From Umbelopsis ramanniana AG (taxonomy: Eukaryota; Mucoromycota; Umbelopsidomycetes; Umbelopsidales; Umbelopsidaceae), in assembly GCF_025399195.1 (NCBI RefSeq), contig NW_026252089.1, positions 248,001-312,000 of the forward strand: DNA of 64,000 nucleotides, written 5' to 3'. The position numbers and the translations under genes are program-made. A model generated the notes under the pieces. The model ran no database searches and had not been told where the DNA came from. It saw nothing but the letters and a program-made list of their open reading frames with translations. The number at the start of each line of letters is the position of its first letter. The stretch's first letter is position 1. Of the stretch, positions 21,144 to 33,561 are shown piece by piece.

Positions 21144-24100
21144 TTATAAGTCTTCGTCTTCTTCGTCTTCTTCTACAATGACTTTTCGGCCCATGCGATT
21201 GCGAATATCGCTATCGCTCAAATTTTGAGCGCTCAACCGCGACCGGGCAGCTCCCAGGTCAAAGGGAGACGAAGATTGAGGAGACTGCCAGCGCATGGCA
21301 AAGGAAGACTTGAGCGGCAACGGCGCAGAGTACGATGGTTCGATCTGAATAGGTTTGCTGGCATCCATCTTCGGAAGCTCTTCGTCATCCGACAATGAGC
21401 TTTCCGAGATATCCGAGCCCATGGTGGAAGAAGACGGGGAGCTGTATTCCATGAGGGGCGATTCCATGGTGGTGCCTTGCGATGAATTGGATTGGCATGA
21501 ATCGTACTTGTCCGCATTGTTGGTTGGTGGTCGTTTGAATTGCATGGAGGACGAGATGGCGGTGGGAGTGGTTTGAAGGCGGGAAGGAATAGGTCGCTTA
21601 GCAAACTCTGGATCAGCACGATCGGCTGACAATGCAGCACGCGGAGGGGTTTGCGGTGGTGGCATTGGGACTTGCTGAACCGCCGTCGTTCGTGGCATAT
21701 TGAAATTGCCCACACCATGAGAGGGTTCACCAAGACTGATGCTGAGGTTACGGATGTTGCGTTTGGGGGATGGCTGCTTGGCAGGAGACACCTGCGCGTA
21801 ATTCATTTGATCCACTTCACTGATGGGTGGTGTGACAAGTTGTAGACTACGTTGGCGGCTACCAAAACTGGTCGATCGATAAATAGGTGGGGACTGAACA
21901 ATGCGTTTGTCAGACATCACCATCGGTTGAGTTTGTGATCGTTGATGATGTTGCGCGATGAAACCATCGGGAAGTTCGGGCAAATCACGCGGCCAAGGTT
22001 GTCGTTCATGGAGGAACGATTTTAAATTAGGTTCGCTCGTCTCACGACGTACAAACAAACTCTTGACCGAAGAGAGCCAACCACCTCCATTACTATGATG
22101 ACTGGCCGTGGTACGACTTGATATAGATGAAGTATACTTTTTGTCAAAGCTTGGACTGTTGACCACCCGTTTGAGGCTCATGACGCCAGGAGAAGGAAGA
22201 GGTTTATCGTATCGACTGCTGGGGGTCTCCAAGGGCATCTCAACAGGACGAACAGGCAAATCGAGCGATGGACTGGTTTGAGTGGCCATTTCGCAAGTTT
22301 CAACGGGGTGGCTGATGAATTCCTTATCTTGGAGGGACGGATGCTTGCCATTTTGTGCAGACGATGTGAGGGCGAGTCGTCGAAGTTCGGCGGCTGAATC
22401 TCTGCCTTTGGGCATACTCATGACACTACCCAGGGGTGAAGATAAACGATACGATAATCGGTTGACACTATTCCTGGTGGATCCATAACCCATCTTTTGC
22501 GTCTTGACCTCCTCTTCCTCTCGTCCAAGTTTTTCCAACAGCATATACCAGATAGCGCTGGAAGCATCACATGAGCCAGCACGGACATTTTTATACATCG
22601 TATCGACATCAAATCCTGCTGTCTGAAGAGCATTCATGAGTCGTTGTTCAGTATGTGACATTGGCGTATAGGATGATCGTGATGACATGGACATATCATC
22701 CATCTCCATCCGCCAGTGAGTAGGGGAGTTGATAGGTGAAACTCCTAATGATGATGGTGATGAGAGTCGGTAGCTAGACGAGAAGGAGCTGGTGGAGTTA
22801 CGGGCGGGTACCGGTGCAGAATGACGAGGCGTGGAGGTGGGAGGGTGAGAATCATCCGGGTATGAAGTATCATGTCCCCAACTGATTTGTGAAATTATCC
22901 GCTGGCGTTCGGATTCTATTTTTTGAATATCTTCTCGTTGAATCCTTAAAGAATCGGTAATGGCTTCCAAATCGCGTTCCACTCGAACAAAAGAATCGTT
23001 GGAAGGTGAGCATAGGGTTTGCGGTGAAATAACCGATGATCTATCGCTGACGCTGCCGAACTCATCCTCTTCTTCTTCAAAATCCAAATCGAACCAAGCG
23101 TGATTATGGATACAGTCGATGGAAAGTCGTTCATTTGGATCGAGTCGAAGGATACCATCTATCAAGTGGCGACTCTCTAAAGCAAACATAATTAATATTA
23201 TGTGGGGGGCCAAACATGGCTGAAACAAATTACGAAACTCACCATCCGTGAGGTAGCCAGGTATTTCGTAGTCTAAGTGTAAGATTTTATCTTGCATGGT
23301 CGGTTCGTGATCATCATCAAACGGCAATTCTCCAGTCAAAAGAGTGTATAGCACGATGCCCAAAGACCATATATCCGCCTCTATATGAAAAAAAAAAGTA
23401 GAGTCAATAAGCAAGTCCATTTACCTAACACGAAGGGTTACAAAGAGCTGCCGTACCTGGACCAGAATATTTCGTCCGCCGAATGACCTCTGGCGCGGCA
23501 TAAGCTAAACTACCACAAAAGGTTTCCAGCATTTTCTTGGTCTCGCACTCTCGAGTGAAGCCAAAATCACATAGCTTCACATTCCATTGAGAATCCAACA
23601 AAATGTTCTCAAGTTTGAGATCTCGGTGGACAACACGATGAGAATGGCAATATTTAATGGCTTCGACCAATTGACCAAACCACCGTCTAGCTCGAGGTTC
23701 AGATAAGCGACCTTCTCTGGTCAAGACGTCGAATAATTCACCGTTAGCACAATACTCGGTCACCACATGAATGCAGCCTTCAGCCAAAATGATTTCATAA
23801 AGTGCTGTAATATTGGGGTGGCGGAGTCGGCGATGATGATGAATTTCGCGAGTGATGAGCGGAATATGCTGACGATCGATTCGCTTGATAGCGACGTGTT
23901 GACCGGTCAAACGATGGGTGGCGAGTTTGACTTTTCCATAGCTGCCTTCACCGATGGTTTTACCCAGTTGATAACAGCCGATGGTGGGTGAGTCGGTGGC
24001 CGATAACTCCTTTAATAGATCATGATAGTCTGCAGCAAGCTAAGGAGAGTAATAAAATTTTAAATTTTTGGTGTTTCCTGTGTAAGGCCAATTTTAGAAT

Positions 24101-24164
24101 TTTAATGTCGTACCTTTGCCTTCTGATTACGAAGCGACGTTCTATTCGGGTGACTGGCAGACAT
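21144..24164 (-). CDS. CAMK/AMPK-related Ser/Thr protein kinase with long C-terminal extension
   Basis: A 934-residue kinase. Exons 24164-24114, 24039-23457, 23380-23243, 23176-21144 (2805 nt). The kinase domain (~41-300) has the glycine loop GEGSYGKVKL, VAIK lysine, HRDLKLENILL, CDFGFTRE, AYAAPEVI and ADIWSLGIVLYTLLTGELPF, so it should be active. Hinge and activation-loop style place it in the CAMKL group. The ~630-residue extension is Ser/Pro-rich and contains a helical module (MNALQTAGFDVDTMYKNV, then SCDASSAIWYMLLEKL) like those I associate with fungal Kin4/Frk1-like kinases, followed by an acidic tail EDEEDEDL. Kin4-type kinases act in spindle-position and cell-cycle control, but this orthology is uncertain; Hsl1-like or other CAMKL kinases remain possible. 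It is convergent with the bromodomain gene. Confidence 0.82.
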
Positions 24165-25565
24165 AGTAGGGGGAAGGGAACAGGCTTCAGAACGGCGTGT
24201 TTAGCTCGGGGAAAGGGCGGCGGCGGGGAATGAGCAGCCGTTGAAAAACTTAAGAGGAATGGTGGGGTTCCGAGTTGAATGAGGGAAGAAAAAAAGAGAG
24301 ACTGTAAATGAGGGAGATTGTAGTTGAATTATGGACAATCAACTGCGTCAGTCATGCAACAACACTCAGATGGGGGATTGACAGAAAAAGAGAGAAGGAA
24401 AGAAGGAAGGAAGAAAAATAACATTTGAGGAGTTGGTGCCAAAAACTCTCTACATGCTCCACGGTAGCTTGCTTCGCCCAACTACTGTCACTAAAATGTG
24501 GCTCTCTTTCCCCAATCTAACTACACTCCTTTACTCTAACCCATCTTTACTCTTTGCTTCCTCTTAATTTTTTTTTTCTTTCCTTCTAGCATGGAGGCAT
24601 TATTTACAGCGTCGGCCTAAACTGGCAAGCTCTTGCGGGTTGTGTAACGGACTAATCTATTTGGACGAATGGATATCTGATGTAACCAAAAACATAGTGT
24701 GTAGGAAGAAAACATCAACGCCAGCCAGCCAAATGCATGGGCAGTCCTGAACTGGCAAAGTGGAGAGCCTCTATAATATTTAACCGTGACTCGGCACCAC
24801 CTTCCAATTTAGAGCTGCAGCCACGCTGACCAAACGCTTTATATGGGAGAGCGAAATCAAACCCAACGCTTTCAAAAAAAATAAAATGGGAGAGATCCAG
24901 CGCAACCCCAGCATTGGCATCTTAGCGAGTTTAGAAGGAAGAGATGGAAGAGAGAACGTCTTTACCAAAGAGTTGGAAGAAATGTAAGTCGTATGATCTA
25001 ATAAGAAAAAGGGATCGTCTCCCATTATTAAAGTTTTCACTTTGCCATAAACGATCAAGTGAATTTGCAGGTAGTGCCGTCGATCCATAGAACGTGGAGA
25101 CAAGAAAAGCTTGGACTACGCGCCGCTGTGATGTGTAGCCGTTGAATTCCACCGCCATGTTCTAGTTATTCCATGCCACCAGCGTAACCTATTGATTGGT
25201 GTCAGCTGGGTTGACATTTCCTTACCTTTTTGACCGGAGTTACACTTTTTCTTTTATTTTAAGCAATGTCTTAATATTCCTCGGTTACACTATCATCTAG
25301 CGCTTGAGGCACGTAATTCTTTGGGAGATGTGTTGATCTATCCGCTGCTCACACCCTCATTTAGAACCAAAAAAAGGAGCTGCAAATGGAATTGTCGGCA
25401 GCTACATTTATGCATGCACGGATACAACATAAAAATTATCACCTGCACGCGACGACAGTTATGATAAAAATCTTATTTTGCATTGCATAAAGCGAAATTA
25501 AGTAAGCCACAGAGAAATATATATGTACAATGAAGGATGCGGTTATTCTATGCCTTAGTGAGCGG
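24165..25565. other. Intergenic region upstream of the kinase gene
   Basis: Promoter and probable 5' leader of the kinase, plus the 3' flank of the next minus-strand gene. It is purine- and pyrimidine-rich in places, for instance GAAGGAAGG runs at 24390-24420 and a T tract near 24570. No reading frame here is supported as a gene. Confidence 0.5.
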
Positions 25566-26429
25566 CTAGTCGACATGGACAGTCTGTGCTGACATAGCCT
25601 CTTCAACTTGTACATGAACAGGTTTAGCCTGCTTGGTCGATAATAATGTCACTTTGGGAGCAGACATGCTATGTCGCAGAATGTGGTCGTCATCGATACT
25701 ATGCCGCTGTGGATGAAACTGAAGATCATAGCATGCGTCGAAATACAATTCATCACTGTCATCGTCGGATGCGCTGTCGTCGCTCTTGGGTTGAAGTGTG
25801 TAGTGTAGTTGGTCGTAACTGATGGCACGGCGAGAGAACGACCAGCCTTCAGAAGGCATCTGAAGGTCTTCAAATGCACTCTTTTGTCTCAGTACCCTGA
25901 ACTTGACAAAAGCCAGAGGCACTTCTTCATCATCTTCACTTTGTTCAGTGTATTCCTGTTTGCTCTCATCCTCTTCACTTGACTTAACGTATTCCTGTTT
26001 GCTTTCATAAGTATGGGGAGGGCTATAGGCTTCACGTTGAATAGGATTGAGCAGGGATCCAGGTGTGAAAGTCGTTGAATCAATGTCGTTAGGATGTGCC
26101 AAAACCTTCATGTTGAGAGTTTGAGAGTTGGGAACTCGAACAGGTCGAACAATCATGCCCAGAAGATCGTCATCGTCACTATCCTCTGGACCACGTTCGA
26201 AAATATCAAACTTGGATGCATCGACAACGCTGTGGTTGGCTACTTCGACGTTCGTGATAGTGCTGTTGACTTGGCCTTTGGTTTTTCCCTTGTCGCTATT
26301 ACGCTGCGCTTGATGAGGTGCCTTTATGAATTTCAATTTTCGTAGTGTAGATGTATCGGTCTTGGAAGAGGCCATCTTTTCCGTGGAGCTTCTGTTTAAT
26401 CGCAACGTTTGAAGTAAGGTGAGAACCAT
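25566..26429 (-). CDS. Uncharacterised disordered acidic protein
   Basis: Single-exon gene of 287 codons, starting at the Met of MVLTLLQTLRLNRSS. I recognise no domain. The protein is rich in Ser, Asp, Glu and Gln and is probably mostly disordered. It carries two adjacent copies of an ESKQEY motif (ESKQEYVKSSEEDE and ESKQEYTEQSEDDE), a DSDDDDLLGMIVRPVRVP patch and a DDSASDDDSDELYFD patch. A basic stretch FIKAPHQAQRNSDKGKTKG near the N-terminus could be a localisation signal. Codon use and an open frame of this length support a real gene. A longer N-terminus to 26534 is possible but begins in what looks like promoter sequence. Confidence 0.6.
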   Translation of the reverse strand: MVLTLLQTLRLNRSSTEKMASSKTDTSTLRKLKFIKAPHQAQRNSDKGKTKGQVNSTITNVEVANHSVVDASKFDIFERGPEDSDDDDLLGMIVRPVRVPNSQTLNMKVLAHPNDIDSTTFTPGSLLNPIQREAYSPPHTYESKQEYVKSSEEDESKQEYTEQSEDDEEVPLAFVKFRVLRQKSAFEDLQMPSEGWSFSRRAISYDQLHYTLQPKSDDSASDDDSDELYFDACYDLQFHPQRHSIDDDHILRHSMSAPKVTLLSTKQAKPVHVQVEEAMSAQTVHVD

Positions 26430-26792
26430 AGTTTGCACGCTTTGTGGATGACTGAATGAAAGGAGGGACGGTTGGGGAAACGAATTAAAGAATATATCAC
26501 ACTGTAGTGTGTCATATCTTCTGGCAATATACATTGCAATAAAGCCGGCAATATAGTGGGGGAAGGGAAATTTCTATCCAGCTTTTAAAAAATTATCTCA
26601 TGGTCCAAATCGAATGCCCTGAGTGAACAACACGAGTCAATTTCATATTCTAATATGGGGGAACCCAATATTAATGCATATTGATTCAAAGCAAATGCTC
26701 TAAGCATCCCCTTGGTTGCGAAATACAGAAGGTCAGGTTTATTATGGTACACTGATTAAGATGAGAAGTGCAGTCGAAGATACAGTGATTGT
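26430..26792. other. Spacer between calcipressin and the disordered-protein gene
   Basis: About 360 bp holding the 3' flank of the calcipressin gene and the promoter of the gene at 25566-26429. No other feature seen. Confidence 0.5.
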
Positions 26793-27714
26793 TCATCTCA
26801 TGAGATGCATAGGAGTTGGAGGACGATCTTCTAAAGACGGAGCTTTATCAACATTGGATCGTGGAGGCATGGCAGTAGGCGCTACCTTGCGGTGGATCCT
26901 TCGGTATTGTTCAAGATTATGATGCTGAGCACCTCCATCCCAATCCTGTACAGTAATATGTGGGAGTTCATGACCATTGATATCATGACCCTCGTCTTTG
27001 CATATCACATACACCTGGGGTGTGGATGAGGATGAAGCGTTCTCTGCTACTGAATCGTTCATACTTTCCGCCTCAAATTCCGCGTCGGCATCCAGCTTGA
27101 AATCATCTTCCAATTCATCATTTAAAGACATTAGCGCATGGGAGAGATCATGTGGCAATACGGTTCTATTAGGAGGATCCTCTCGAATTTGCTGCCATCC
27201 AACGGGAGGAGAACCGGGCGGAGAAATGAGCCAGTTCTTCTCCAATTCGGGTACTTGCAGGAGCACCGTGGAGGAATCAGGATTGATGTTCGTATGCTGT
27301 TCACCGATTTAGCAACCTTTTCAAAACTTCATATTCATAGCTATATACACTTACTTGACCAAAATATAGTCGTAACAGAAAGTGACGAATGTCGTCGGAC
27401 AATGTGGTTGGTGGCTGTTCATCCTCGGCAAGGAACTGTACAATTTCAAGGTCTGCTGATTCGGTTGACTTTTTCCAGTACACATTTGTCTTATCGAGTT
27501 CTGACTTTGCCATAATGGCACTTGTTGTTTCTTCATACACCGCCATGATGCGGGCAAATCCCTTTATGGCCACAAAGGTGTGCAACGGACCATACATTTG
27601 GAGGAAATTTCGGAGATCTTCAAAAACTTGAGGACATTCGAAAAATTCCTTGGGAATGTCAGGTATGGTGAGCGTATTGGTGGCAATACTTTCGGGAGAC
27701 GGTGAGGCTGGCAT
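26793..27714 (-). CDS. Calcipressin (RCAN-type calcineurin regulator)
   Basis: A 287-residue calcipressin. Exons 27714-27355 and 27296-26793 (join FGQ|HTN, phase 0). The N-terminal half is the RRM-like fold (ECPQVFEDLRNFLQMYG, then FARIMAVYEE). The second half has the family signature LISPPGSPPVGW at about residue 143, followed by RTVLPHDLSHAL. A TPQVYVIC stretch near residue 220 corresponds to the calcineurin-docking tail. The family binds and modulates the Ca2+/calmodulin-dependent phosphatase calcineurin in the cytosol. The Met at 27714 gives a typical N-terminus; an in-frame upstream Met at 27801 would add 29 residues. A 28-residue Arg/Pro-rich C-terminus follows the docking region. Confidence 0.88.
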
Positions 27715-28197
27715 GCTGTACCGAGGAAAAGAAACAAGGAAATGGCACAAGTGGGTCTGACTGGGACTGTCACTTTCAATCACAGCCTGAACTTTTGCCA
27801 AGCGCTGGGCTGGCCGCTACCTCATTTGTTTGCTTTGCTTTACCCTCTTGTCCATAAACATGCTTTAAATCTCACAATGGGTCCGTTCGTTAGACGTACA
27901 GCTTGTGTGAAAAGGCGGTCGTCACTTGGACGCACTTGTGGATGTACCGCTATCTGCAGTACTTCAACCTTGCCAGCATAAGACCACCCCCCCTTCCTTG
28001 CACTATCTAAGCAATAACAGTTCCTCTTCAACAAACATTATAATTCCTAGGCTGCTCTCAGTAAAAGTAAAATTTTAGAAACCGTGATTGGGTGCTTATG
28101 CAAAGTGTGCGTATGGGATCGAAATAAGAAAGAAAATAGGGATGGAAGTAAATGCTGTGGTATAGTACGCGTTAGGATGTGAAAGATGTTACAATAA
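27715..28197. other. Spacer between calcipressin and the SGNH esterase gene
   Basis: Promoter of calcipressin and 3' flank of the esterase. No gene or repeat is supported. Confidence 0.5.
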
Positions 28198-29967
28198 TTA
28201 TAAAGTGTTGGGTTGAAGAATCAAATGAGGGGTTTCAAGTTGACTGACTTTGCCGTTGATTTGGACTTCCGTGAACTTGGCAACGCTGACGACGGAGGGA
28301 TCACAGCTGGTGACCGCCAAACCGACATAATAGTCCTTCGCCATGTTCAATCCACGTAGCTCGGCCACCGGTTCCCAAGACTTCCCATCGCTTGACCATG
28401 AACCAAAGAAATCCCGTCCTTTGCGCTCAAGTTTTAGATGACATGGCGAGCTTGCGCGTGCCCTGCCAGCCAGCTTGGTTTCCATGTTACGCATGGGTCG
28501 AGACTGGAAAATAACCCCGTCAGCCGGGGACATGCCTAAAATCACATTAGGAGACGAAGAAGCCAAGTGTTCGCGAATCATGATGCCAGCTTTGGCACAG
28601 CTGGCAAATGCTGAATGAGATTCCACCTTCACGGTGACAACCGTATTCGTTGTCGCCTGTTGGTACACAAACCGAAAGGCATCTTGTCTGGATCCGATGT
28701 CTTTGCCCGAACCCCATAATGTAAACGTATCTGCTGAGTCGAAGGAAACCGAACCAGGCAATCCGATTAACTCCTCTCCACCAATATCCATTGTTTGCCA
28801 TATGCCTGGAAGATTTGGATTGGGGGGTGGTCCCGGCAGTGGTTGGGTAGGAACAGCCAGCTTAGCTTGAAGATATGGAAATAATTTTTTGGCTATCAAT
28901 TCATGCCCATAGTCACTTGGGTGAGCCTAAGACAGTGAATTGTCAGAAAAACAAACCCAGTGCATCTAAACTTTGGCCATTTTTACCATAGTCTCCCCTC
29001 TCACATGTAGGCTTTTCTCGCACCATTTCCTTACCTCATCGTTGAATGCTTTACCATACTGAACCCAAGGGGTGGAATCCACAAAATACATTTTCTTGTC
29101 ACCAGCTAAGGTCAAAGATCGAACTGCAGCCTGAGTGGGAGCGAACAAAGCACCTAGAGGCTCGCTGACGATAAAGATATGGGCTTTTTGAAATTCATTG
29201 CGTATTCGCTTCAGAAATTTACTATAGGTTTTTTCAAAGCGGCTAGATTCTTGTTTCACAACTTTTTCATCATTGCTCCCAAGCATGATGACAATAGCAG
29301 ATGGCGTGTAGCGCGTGAAATCCCAGTTTTCGTCGTCATACCATCCTTTCCATTTAAAATACTGTGACTCCATGCCTGGCGCTGCGTCGCTGCAGCCATC
29401 GACAAGACACACAGCTGGGTAGGCGATCTGAGTATGCTCCATGGCCAGAGATTCAGCCACCAACCAAGCATAGCTGGTCAATGCGCCGCGGCTGGTGGTC
29501 AGGCCAGCCGTGATGGAGTCACCGACAAACTCTACAATATTACCAGCAGGTCCAGGAGGCTTGATGTTGGCATCGCTGTCGACTATGATCTTTTGCAGTT
29601 GGATACTGTCTTTCTCGGTCTTGGAAGCTATCAAAGCCGAGTGAAGGCCTGGTTCAAGGTGTTTCGCTAGTTGTACGGTCTCGCTTGCCTCTGGCAGCTG
29701 CACATACTCCCCATCGTCGATCTTGTAGTATAAATCCACTGTCGATCGAAGTTTGATAGCAAGTGTGGTACCGGTAAAGTTGAACTTGGCATATGCCCCG
29801 GGCCACCAGCTTATCATAGTTTTATCAGACTGATTCCAGCGACCATAGTATTGAATGTTAGAGTCGATGGGATCCAGCAATGACTGAGCGGCAGCACGCC
29901 CTATGCCCAATAAAATGGGGAGAATTAGGAGGACAATGGTGCTAATTCGTGGAGTGAAGAAGAGCAT
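28198..29967 (-). CDS. Secreted SGNH/GDSL esterase, carbohydrate esterase family 2-like, with C-terminal extension
   Basis: A 553-residue predicted secreted enzyme. Exons 29967-29035 and 28926-28198. A signal peptide or anchor (STIVLLILPILLGIGRAAA) is followed by a beta-rich domain at 30-130 (YYGRWNQSDKTMISWWPGAY) like that of CE2 acetylesterases. The SGNH blocks follow: VEFVGDSITAG with nucleophile Ser151, AIVIMLGSND, and D310-x-x-H313-P; the single intron falls between Glu311 and Ala312, inside that catalytic block. CE2 enzymes remove acetyl groups from hemicellulose. A further ~200-residue C-terminal region (VSFDSADTFTLWGSGKDI, then DFFGSWSSDGKSWEPV) is not part of the usual CE2 core and resembles a concanavalin-like sugar-binding fold. 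The first-exon Met at 29967 was chosen because it begins the signal peptide. Confidence 0.82.
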
Positions 29968-32572
29968 TTGCTTGTAAAGCTCTTGCTCAAAAACGTAACC
30001 CTCTAAAAGTAAGGCAATTGTCAAATGTTCGAGATGCGGACATTGAAATGCATCCAAAGCCGGTTTCACTGTTTATCAAATTGAAGACCTGACGAACTAC
30101 CACTGGCATCTCATTTGTGGGGCTTTTTCGTTATTTTGTCACCAATGTCAATACGTTGCTCATAGTGATAGTCAGTGTAGACTATTGCATGGTGCGGTTT
30201 GGCCATGGAAAATCTCCGAGTGAAGTGCAATTTGCTATCCGACCACTCATGTTATCGTCATTGCGCACCAACGTGAGATATCGAAACCAATTTAATTTGC
30301 GACGATATGACGGCTGTATTGCCAGTCCTCATCCGTTCATCTAACTGGCAAGAGTCGCCACTACAGCTGTTGGACTTTCACCTCTCATACTTGCCTGCAA
30401 ATCAATTTAAATCCATGTCTATGAATGGTACTTCCGGATGATCGCATTTAAATCTTGCGTTGTCATATGGTAGTACAGTGTACACAGCTATTAATAATTG
30501 CTCTATCATTTTACATAGGACCATTGGTATGATAATGTGGTTATGTTGTGTAATGAGATCGAGCGCTGTACAGTATCTCGAGACCTTCGTACTCATGATA
30601 TGTATCTACATCTCCAGATAAAGTGATTCCCATACGTTTGAAATATGACTGTTGAATGATTTAAGCTGGCAAAAAAAAAGCATCATTTTTCGATTGACGC
30701 AACTGCACTGTGTTAGTCCAAGTATGTACAGAACCTGACAGCGACAATATTGGCGTAGAAAACGGTAGTCTGGAACCGATAGACTCCATCGTTGACTGAT
30801 TTCAAAGGAATGAGAGTACGTTGGTCAGCCAAAAGGAACCCACCAAAGTAAAAAGAAATGAGTTCAAGTGATATATTAGCAGAATAATTAAAGTACAAAA
30901 GCGAAAATAAAAATATGACCCTTGTCGGCTGAATCTTTGAGTTTATCTAGTGGAAGCATAAGATTCTTTAAAAACAGGGTTAGCGAATCTACGACTTTTT
31001 AGTAGGAGTTCCTTGCGTCGTCAAAAACATGAAGACTGAGACATTTATAGCCGGTCTCCTTACCGGGTTGCAGGAAACATACACTCGCGCGCACACGAAA
31101 AAAATATAAACCGTTTCAAAAAGCCCTCGATATAAGAGTCAAACATTCATTATTCACAAAAGGCATGTGTCTTTGGAGAAACACATTGTGTGGTTTATTG
31201 AAAGTGAGATGACTAAGATTTAAGCGCCTGGGAAAGGATGGATAATCTCAACCCATTTACACATACCCTATGAAAATGGCAAGATAACAACAAGTGGTAA
31301 CGTACTCCACAACAGAATTGAAAGACGTGATCTCTTGAAAGCCAACTCCGCTGAGATTAGACGGGTTGGTTTCACGTTTTGGTGTGTCGTAGCAGCTAAA
31401 TACAGGGACTACGGAAATCATATCATTGTCTCAAGGCCAACAGAACATGGGTGGGTGAACTTCATTTATGCAAGTACGCGACATCAAATATTTGTTGAAT
31501 CAGTTTTGTATTTCAAAAGGCATTGAGAGACGATTAGCTAATCATTTTCAATGAGCCAGCCAATGCTCAGTCCGTACCTCCACGTACTGGTTAAGGCATT
31601 CACAAGTCACCAAACACGTTCTCAACACCTAAGAGAGAACACAAGACGGGTTTGTTTTGAGGTTGCAAGTGTGTTTGGGAAAAAGCCAAGTGCACAAACT
31701 CAAAGTAAGTGATATGGCCACGGTATTACATCATGTAAGGAGTTTATTTTCTACACACTAGTTTAACGTGGGTTGCTTTAAGACATCATGGCCACGCTGT
31801 TCTGACGATAGAAGCAACCATCTGACGCTAGAAGCATGCGTACCGCTCAAGCAGGCAGATAGTGAAAATGGCTGGCTATATGAGAATATTCAAACTCAAG
31901 TACCATGCTTACTACGACAGGGAGTGAATGGAAAGCAGTATTATCTCATTGGCCCAAATGAATGGGAATATTTTTTTTCCAAGCACAGGCGCCGAGACGA
32001 CTTGTGCTGAGGCTTAAATTTTTTATCGGAGGGCTGAACCGGCCCTGCATCCCTTACTGCGCCGGGCCGTCCAGATTTTCGCAGTCATGCGCACTAAGTG
32101 AAAAGTCGTGAGAGCCAGTGGCTTTTGGATCATCAGCATCCCACTCTAGATAGCAAGGGCTTCTTTATAATAAACTTGCGAATTTTGAATATTTTTTATA
32201 AGAAAATAAAAACATGTATTTACAATCAAGTTTTTTGGCAAAGAAGAAGAACGGACGCAGACAAGGAAAATTTACATTTGTTGTTAATAACTAAGCGCTA
32301 TGGAAGGTTTTTTTTTTTCTGTAAGAAAATGCTGAAAAGTACGGGGGCTGCCTGCTTGCTTGGTAATTGGGTTGGGGATTTTTTTTTTCTTTAGCAGGGT
32401 GAAAAAACCAGGAGAGACCATAAGTCTGGGTTGTCCGCGGAGATGTTGCAAAGTCGTAAGGATCGGCGCTATCCAGCGTTAATTGGAAACCTTTAATCAT
32501 GAGTACTGTAATTTTTTTTTATAATCTTGCGAAGGGGGGACAAGGGAGACAGGTGTAGATCGGGTTTCTTTT
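29968..32572. other. 2.6-kb gene-poor region
   Basis: The longest stretch without a supported gene. It is AT-rich. The open frames are short, use no recognisable motif and do not link by splice sites. A GC-rich inverted pair (CGGCCC near 32042, GGGCCG near 32066) and a CCAAACAC/GTGTTTGG pair (31610-31680) could form hairpins. No tRNA was found. An unrecognised non-coding RNA or a heavily decayed element cannot be excluded. Confidence 0.45.
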
Positions 32573-33240
32573 TCACCAGCTATCTTGATCCTGACCATAC
32601 AGTATTTGGCTCCACCCTCTTTCCAAACTGTCGCCAACATATTCGGCTGGAGTCGGCAAATTGCCAAATTCCTCATCAGAGCCAGAGGAATCTCCCATGT
32701 CGGTGTCCTGCACCATAGTGGGTTGCTGTTGTTGCAGATTCAAACCCAAGTGGGCGGCTTGTGTAGAGACCGAGGGGGGTGGTGGTGGCCGATAGTCGGG
32801 TGAAGCGTAGGTTATGGCAGGCATAGCAGATGCAACAGAGTCTTGTGGATAAAAGTTACTACGACGATGTTGAGCGTCAAATGGTGAAACAGGCGGGAAA
32901 GGTAACTGCTGCTGATACTCTGCATTGGATGTCAAGTCTGTAAATCGTTTAGGTGATGACAACTGAGTTATTTTCATTGTTAAAAAAAAAAAGAAAAGGA
33001 ATTTTTGTTAATGTTCAACCCTATTGTTTGATAGCTTAAAATGTTGGATGAGGATGAATTACCTCCGCATCATAATCATCCAACTTTCGCTTGTTCTTTG
33101 TGGAGATATTGGACTGGAAGTAGTTGTTATGGAGGTTGGCCGTTGCTAATGGGATGAGGTGTTAGAAAAGGAGAGTTGGACCTGCATTAACAAATTTCCG
33201 GATATGGATTACCATTGTTTAAAAGATATTCGGCATTCAT
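32573..33240 (-). CDS. Small uncharacterised protein, probably nuclear
   Basis: A 166-residue protein spliced from exons 33240-33213, 33145-33063 and 32962-32573 (501 nt in frame). No domain recognised. The N-terminal half has a basic stretch STKNKRKLDDYDAE, a plausible nuclear signal. It is followed by LSSPKRFTDLTS, a Pro-rich segment (DYRPPPPPSVS), a Gln run and an acidic end with SSGSDEEFGNLPTPAEYVG and ERGWSQILYGQDQDSW. Exon 1 encodes only nine complete residues, which is a weak point of the model, but all three joins keep frame. It is divergent from the TRAIP-like gene. Confidence 0.6.
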
Positions 33241-33561
33241 GGTTGGAAAGAGAAGGAAGGGAAGATTTTTAGAAAAAAAAAGAAGAGAAGAGAGTGGTTC
33301 AAAAGAAACTTTATATGAAAGAAAGGAACGGGACAGTCACTTTCCTCAAAAGAGAATCAGTATGCGAAAGTCCCGAAGCGAGACACCAACTGGTTCGGGG
33401 CATGAGAGCTCAGCTCAGTTTCTTGACCGGCCCTTCACTCGATGTAGAAATCACGTGAACTACGATCCAATTATTTTTTGAGGCCAAAGTCCGCTCATCT
33501 GCCCTAAGTAAGCGGTAAGGACTTGGAAAAAAAAAAAAGGAAGTCAACGTAATCCACCCTC
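33241..33561. promoter_or_regulatory. Divergent promoter, small nuclear-type protein and TRAIP-like gene
   Basis: 321 bp between the two start codons. No coding signal; both promoters must be here. A short A-tract precedes the TRAIP-like ATG. Confidence 0.5.

Noticed and set aside
24780-25103. 107-codon minus-strand frame upstream of the kinase
   Set aside because: No motif, no good start context, and probably in promoter or leader sequence.
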